Shown piece by piece: positions 37,859-41,881 of a stretch of 41,881 nucleotides of DNA. Below the pieces are notes generated by a model, which did no database searches, was not told where the DNA came from, and was given only the letters and a program-made list of their open reading frames with translations. Position 1 is the stretch's first letter. The number at the start of each line of letters is the position of its first letter. Origin of the DNA: Methylophilaceae bacterium. GTDB taxonomy: Bacteria; Pseudomonadota; Gammaproteobacteria; Burkholderiales; Methylophilaceae. The position numbers and the translations under genes were made by a program. The stretch covers positions 1 through 41,881 of the forward strand of contig JAOHSH010000007.1 in assembly GCA_028122555.1 (NCBI GenBank). Direction: 5' to 3'.

Positions 37859-37874
37859 TGTTTCACGTGAAACA
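37859..37874. promoter_or_regulatory. parS: parS centromere site 2
   Basis: A second identical TGTTTCACGTGAAACA, 42 bases from the first centre to centre and about 63 bases before the mnmG start. ParB spreading from here may also affect mnmG transcription. Confidence 0.95.
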
Positions 37875-37937
37875 TATCAATATCATTTTTAATACAAATA
37901 AAGTAAAATTTCACTTTTAAACATAATTAAGATTCAT

Positions 37938-39842
37938 ATGGAATTTCCTAGAAATTTTGACGTAATAGTAATAGGCGGCGGCCATGCTGGAACAGAAGCA
38001 GCCTTAGCTTCAGCACGTATGGGCCAAAAAACATTATTATTAACACATAATATTGAGACTTTAGGTCAAATGTCATGTAATCCGTCAATTGGTGGCATTG
38101 GTAAAGGACACCTAGTTAAAGAAATCGATGCTATGGGTGGGATTATGGCAAGAGCTGCAGATGAAGCTGGGATACAATTTAGAATTCTCAATCAAAGTAA
38201 GGGAGCTGCTGTAAGAGCAACTAGAGCGCAGGTTGATCGAATATTATATAAAGCAGTAATTCGCAAAACAATCGAAAACCAGTCAAATTTATGGTTATTT
38301 CAACAATCTGTTGATGACGTTATCTTAAAAAATAATAATATAGAAGGTGTTGTTACGAAAATGGGCCTAACTTTCAATGCACCAGCTGTCGTGCTAACAG
38401 CGGGAACATTTTTAGGTGGTTTAGTGCACATTGGATTACAAAATTATGAAGCAGGAAGAGCAGGAGACCCATCAGCTTCAGTACTTGCACAAAAGTTAAA
38501 AGATTTAAATTTGCCTGTCGGCAGGCTTAAAACTGGCACACCACCGAGAATTGATGGTAGATCTATTGATTTTTCTAAAATGGAAGAGCAGCCAGGAGAT
38601 ATTCCAGTCCCTCATTTTTCTTTTATTAAACCTGTTATTAATCATCCAGAACAGATATCTTGTTGGATTACACGTACAAATAAAAATACACACAACATAA
38701 TCCGTAAAGGGTTTAACCGTTCTCCAATTTTTAACGGAAAGATAGAGGGCGTTGGCCCAAGATATTGTCCCTCTGTTGAAGATAAGATTTATCGTTTTGC
38801 AGATAAAGATTCACATCAAATTTTTATAGAGCCAGAAGGTTTGAAGACAAATGAAATTTATCCAAATGGTATTTCAACAAGTTTACCATTTGACGTGCAA
38901 TATGAATTAGTAAGATCGATTAAAGGATTAGAAAATGCACATATTTTAAGACCTGGCTATGCAATTGAATATGATTATTATGACCCTAGAGCTTTAAGAA
39001 TGAGTTTAGAAACTAAGGGAATAGATGGTTTATTTTTTGCAGGACAGATTAACGGTACTACTGGTTATGAAGAAGCAGCTGCACAAGGTTTAATTGCAGG
39101 AATGAATGCAGCATTAAAAGTACAGGGAAAAGAAAGCTGGACTCCCTCTCGTGATCAAGCTTATATGGGTGTTTTAATAGATGACTTAATAACAAGAGGT
39201 GTAAGTGAGCCATATCGAATGTTTACAAGTCGAGCTGAATATAGGCTACTTTTAAGAGAAGATAATGCAGATGAACGTTTAACTGAACAAGCCAGGAAAT
39301 TGGGTTTGATATGTGACAATCATTGGGATAATTTTAGTAATAAAAGAAAAGAAATTGCACAAGAAGAAAAAAGGCTTAAAAAATTAATATTGAATCCAAT
39401 TAATATTGAAAAAAAACTGCAAAAAAAATGCTTGGGGAAAACAATGGAAAGGGAATATTCTGCTTTTGAATTGTTAAGAAGGCCTGAAGTAGGTTATAAA
39501 AATATTATAGCTTTATCAGGAATTTCGGGAGTAGATAATCATATAATAAGTGATCAAATAGAAATTTTGGCAAAGTATTCAGGCTATATTGTTAGACAAA
39601 AAGCAGAAATTGATAAACAAAAAGCTCAATTCGAGTTGAAAATACCTTTAGATATAAATTATGATGATATTCATGGCCTTAGTAACGAATCAAAGCAAAA
39701 GCTAGAAGAGTCGCGCCCAGAAACTATTGATCAAGCTACTAGAATATCTGGAGTAACTTCAGCAACAATTTCAATTTTACTTGTTTATATCAAATCTAAA
39801 TATCGAAAAGCAACTCAAACGGCTTCAACTAAAGTTGCATAA
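37938..39842 (+). CDS. mnmG: tRNA uridine-5-carboxymethylaminomethyl modification enzyme MnmG
   Basis: The FAD-dependent partner of MnmE (634 residues). The N-terminal dinucleotide loop [19 protein letters not shown], the GidA signatures GMPCNPS-type ([17 protein letters not shown]) and [21 protein letters not shown], and the C-terminal helical domain ([15 protein letters not shown]) are all intact. It reads into rsmG with an 8-base overlap. The standard mnmE-mnmG-rsmG-parA-parB order near the origin is kept. Confidence 0.98.
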   Translation: MEFPRNFDVIVIGGGHAGTEAALASARMGQKTLLLTHNIETLGQMSCNPSIGGIGKGHLVKEIDAMGGIMARAADEAGIQFRILNQSKGAAVRATRAQVDRILYKAVIRKTIENQSNLWLFQQSVDDVILKNNNIEGVVTKMGLTFNAPAVVLTAGTFLGGLVHIGLQNYEAGRAGDPSASVLAQKLKDLNLPVGRLKTGTPPRIDGRSIDFSKMEEQPGDIPVPHFSFIKPVINHPEQISCWITRTNKNTHNIIRKGFNRSPIFNGKIEGVGPRYCPSVEDKIYRFADKDSHQIFIEPEGLKTNEIYPNGISTSLPFDVQYELVRSIKGLENAHILRPGYAIEYDYYDPRALRMSLETKGIDGLFFAGQINGTTGYEEAAAQGLIAGMNAALKVQGKESWTPSRDQAYMGVLIDDLITRGVSEPYRMFTSRAEYRLLLREDNADERLTEQARKLGLICDNHWDNFSNKRKEIAQEEKRLKKLILNPINIEKKLQKKCLGKTMEREYSAFELLRRPEVGYKNIIALSGISGVDNHIISDQIEILAKYSGYIVRQKAEIDKQKAQFELKIPLDINYDDIHGLSNESKQKLEESRPETIDQATRISGVTSATISILLVYIKSKYRKATQTASTKVA

Positions 39843-40452
39843 TTTAGAAGAGACTTTAAGGTTAGGAATAGGAAAATTAAAATTAGAAAATAAAGATTAT
39901 TTGTTTACTAAACTATTGATTTATAAACGTTTATTGATTAAATGGAATAAAGTATATAATTTAATATCAGTTAAAGGCGCTGAAGAAATAGTAACTCATC
40001 ATTTTTTGGATTGTTTGGCAATAGTGCCTTATATTGAAGGGAAATATATTCTTGATGTTGGAAGTGGGTCCGGAATGCCTGGCATTATAATTGGACTATG
40101 TTACCCAAAAAGAAATATTACATTAATCGATTCTGTAGGAAAGAAGACAATTTTTTTAAAACATGTTTGCATAGAATTAAGTTTGGATAATATTAAAGTA
40201 GTGCATGATCGAGTTGAAAATATTACAACTAACCGATTATTTGATTCAATTATTGCTAGAGCATTTGCAGAAATGCAAATCCTTGTAAACCTTACAAGTC
40301 ACTTGATAGCTAAAAAAGGTATTTGGTATGGTATGAAGAGTAAAAAAATTAATGAAGAAGGTTTAAGTACAAAGTTTATTGAAGAAAAAAAAGATATCAA
40401 GGTACCCTATTTGGATGCAGAGCGTTATTTAGTAAAAATTATTAACCATTAG
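39835..40452 (+). CDS. rsmG: 16S rRNA (guanine-527-N7) methyltransferase
   Basis: RsmG methylates G527 of 16S rRNA. The SAM-binding loop [17 protein letters not shown] and the upstream [11 protein letters not shown] and [13 protein letters not shown] motifs identify it. No ATG is available at the 5' end. I choose TTG at 39835, giving 205 residues, which places the first conserved helix at the family's usual distance from the N-terminus and overlaps mnmG by 8 bases. A TTG 54 bases earlier would add 18 residues encoded inside mnmG. Upstream SD sequence is weak, so the start is moderately sure. Confidence 0.9.
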   Translation: MHNLEETLRLGIGKLKLENKDYLFTKLLIYKRLLIKWNKVYNLISVKGAEEIVTHHFLDCLAIVPYIEGKYILDVGSGSGMPGIIIGLCYPKRNITLIDSVGKKTIFLKHVCIELSLDNIKVVHDRVENITTNRLFDSIIARAFAEMQILVNLTSHLIAKKGIWYGMKSKKINEEGLSTKFIEEKKDIKVPYLDAERYLVKIINH

Positions 40453-40482
40453 GTTTTTTAAACAATTATTTTAAGCGAGTCT

Positions 40483-41244
40483 ATGAGAATATTTGCAATT
40501 TCAAATCAAAAAGGCGGAGTTGGTAAAACTACAACTACAGTTAATCTATCTGCAAGTTTAGTAGCTAGAAAGAAAAAGGTTCTTTTAATTGATCTAGACC
40601 CACAAGGTAATGCTACATCTGGCTCAGGACTGAATAAGGCTAGAACTGCAAAATCAATATACGATGTCTTAATTGGAAGAGAAAGTATATTAAATGTTAT
40701 TCAAAAGTCCGCTGAAAGTTTTTTCGACATTGTACCTGCCACTCAATCATTAGCAGGGGCAGAGGTGGAATTAGTTGATATTGAAGATCGAGAATACATC
40801 TTAAAGAAACAGTTAAGTCAAATTAAAAAATATGATTATGTTTTAATTGATTGTCCCCCAGCTTTAAGTTTATTAACATTAAATGCTCTTGTAGCAGCTG
40901 ATTCAGTTTTAATTCCTATGCAATGTGAATATTATGCATTAGAAGGTTTATCAGATTTGGTTAATACTATTAAAAGAGTAAAAAAAAATTTAAACCCCAA
41001 AATTGAGATAGAAGGTTTATTACGCACCCTGTTCGATAAAAGAAATACTTTAGGAAAACAAGTGTCCGATCAATTATCTGCACATTTTGGAAATAAAGTT
41101 TATAGCACCATTATTCCAAGAAATGTCAGGCTTGCAGAGGCTCCAAGTCATGGAAAAGCTGCTTTATTTTATGATAAATCATCTAAAGGTGCCAAGGCTT
41201 ATTTAGAATTAGCAGATGAAATTTTAGAAAGGAATAATTACTAA
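40483..41244 (+). CDS. parA: Chromosome partitioning ATPase ParA
   Basis: A 253-residue ParA/Soj ATPase that moves ParB-parS complexes over the nucleoid. The deviant Walker A KGGVGKTTTTVNLS with its signature lysine starts near residue 10, LLIDLDPQGNATSG is the A' motif, YVLIDCPPALSLLTLNAL is Walker B, and EAPSHGKAALFYD is near the C-terminus. There is no N-terminal regulator domain, so this is a chromosomal type. The stop overlaps the parB start by one base. Confidence 0.98.
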   Translation: MRIFAISNQKGGVGKTTTTVNLSASLVARKKKVLLIDLDPQGNATSGSGLNKARTAKSIYDVLIGRESILNVIQKSAESFFDIVPATQSLAGAEVELVDIEDREYILKKQLSQIKKYDYVLIDCPPALSLLTLNALVAADSVLIPMQCEYYALEGLSDLVNTIKRVKKNLNPKIEIEGLLRTLFDKRNTLGKQVSDQLSAHFGNKVYSTIIPRNVRLAEAPSHGKAALFYDKSSKGAKAYLELADEILERNNY

Positions 41245-41881
41245 TGATAAAAAATAAAGGTTTGGGAAGGGGATTAGACGCTCTGTTAAGTGCTGAAGAT
41301 GATCAAAAAAATGAAAATAATAGCTTAATAAATTGTTCAATAGACGACCTTATAACAGGCAAATATCAACCTAGAAGTAATATGAATAAGCAAGCCCTAA
41401 TTGAATTATCAGAATCTATAAAGTCTCAAGGTATTATGCAGCCAATAGTTGTCCGTCTTGTAGAAAATAATAAATATGAAATTATTGCTGGTGAAAGAAG
41501 ATGGAGAGCAGCAAAATTAGCAAATTTAATTGAAGTACCTATTTTAATTAAGAATATCCCCGATGAGTCTGTTTTAGCAATGGCTCTTATTGAAAATATA
41601 CAAAGAGAAAATTTAAATTCAATTGAAGAAGCAAACGGCATTCAAAGATTAATAACTGAATTTGGTATGACTCATGAATCAGCATCAAAAATATTAGGTA
41701 AATCAAGGACAACTGTTACAAATTTATTGAGACTACTAAATTTATCAGATTATGTTCAAAAGGCGTTACTTGAAGGCAAAATTGAAATGGGCCATGCAAG
41801 AGCATTGATTCCATTAACTGCAGCTGAACAAGTAATGGTTTGCCAGAAAGTAATTAGCACAAAATTATCCGTCAGAGAAGT
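41244..41881 (+). CDS. parB: Chromosome partitioning protein ParB (3'-truncated by window edge)
   Basis: The first 212 codons of ParB. Visible parts are the N-terminal ParA-interacting motif KGLGRGLDALL, the CTPase/ParB-N domain with AGERRWRAAKLA and IENIQRENLNSIEEA, and the start of the helix-turn-helix that reads parS (THESASKILGKSRTTVTNLLRLL). The C-terminal dimerisation domain lies beyond the window. The ATG overlaps the parA stop codon (TAATG), so the two are coupled. Confidence 0.97.
   Translation, partial: MIKNKGLGRGLDALLSAEDDQKNENNSLINCSIDDLITGKYQPRSNMNKQALIELSESIKSQGIMQPIVVRLVENNKYEIIAGERRWRAAKLANLIEVPILIKNIPDESVLAMALIENIQRENLNSIEEANGIQRLITEFGMTHESASKILGKSRTTVTNLLRLLNLSDYVQKALLEGKIEMGHARALIPLTAAEQVMVCQKVISTKLSVRE

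Noticed and set aside
39781-39834. TTG at 39781 as start of rsmG
   Set aside because: It would add 18 residues encoded in the mnmG C-terminus; the later TTG gives the usual RsmG length.

Overview
This is an AT-rich, tightly packed bacterial chromosome segment around the replication origin. The gene families and order (dnaN-dnaA/rpmH-rnpA-yidD-yidC-mnmE-mnmG-rsmG-parA-parB, plus mpl, a TonB-domain protein, gltBD, hemE, hemL-thiE-thiD, priA, argS-SPOR-dsbA) point to a streamlined betaproteobacterium. My best guess is an aquatic Methylophilales member (OM43/LD28-like). That placement is inferred from composition and content; no diagnostic methylotrophy gene lies in the window.

Layout. (1) 1-3213, plus strand: the 3' end of metH, then mpl and a TonB-domain protein. 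(2) 3215-10350, minus strand: a gltB-gltD-hemE operon with a recognisable promoter. (3) 10444-15396, minus strand: priA and an overlapping thiD-thiE-hemL run. (4) 15475-18977, plus strand: argS, a SPOR-domain membrane protein, a DsbA-like thiol oxidase and an alternative oxidase. (5) 18974-24936, an accessory segment: a Cas4/RecB-like nuclease beside a lambda-exonuclease/YqaJ-type nuclease; exported and lipoprotein ORFs; a nine-repeat exported Sel1 protein; a membrane-anchored Sel1 protein directly behind an ECF-sigma-like gene; two small membrane ORFs; and a candidate plus-strand small RNA. (6) 24979-28860, minus strand: pntAA-pntAB-pntB, a 55-codon remnant of the 3' end of tpiA, and oxyR. 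(7) 28871-33966, minus strand: gyrB, dnaN and dnaA, with a probable oriC between dnaN and dnaA. (8) 34133-41881, plus strand: rpmH from a near-consensus promoter, rnpA (which has no ATG/GTG/TTG start), yidD, yidC, mnmE, two perfect parS sites, mnmG, rsmG, parA and the 5' part of parB.

How it fits together. Region 8 and dnaA/dnaN/gyrB form the replication and segregation core: DnaA boxes flank dnaA, and the parS sites lie upstream of parAB. gltBD with the Pnt transhydrogenase links nitrogen assimilation to NADPH supply. hemE and hemL belong to tetrapyrrole synthesis, and thiD/thiE to thiamine synthesis. The alternative oxidase and OxyR suggest attention to oxidative balance. The most original part is the 18.9-24.9 kb segment: a possible sigma factor/membrane Sel1 protein/exported Sel1 protein pathway, and a small structured RNA whose hairpin loop carries an anti-Shine-Dalgarno-like CUCCU. 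No stretch longer than 300 bases lacks a gene. I saw no tRNA, rRNA, CRISPR array or insertion sequence.
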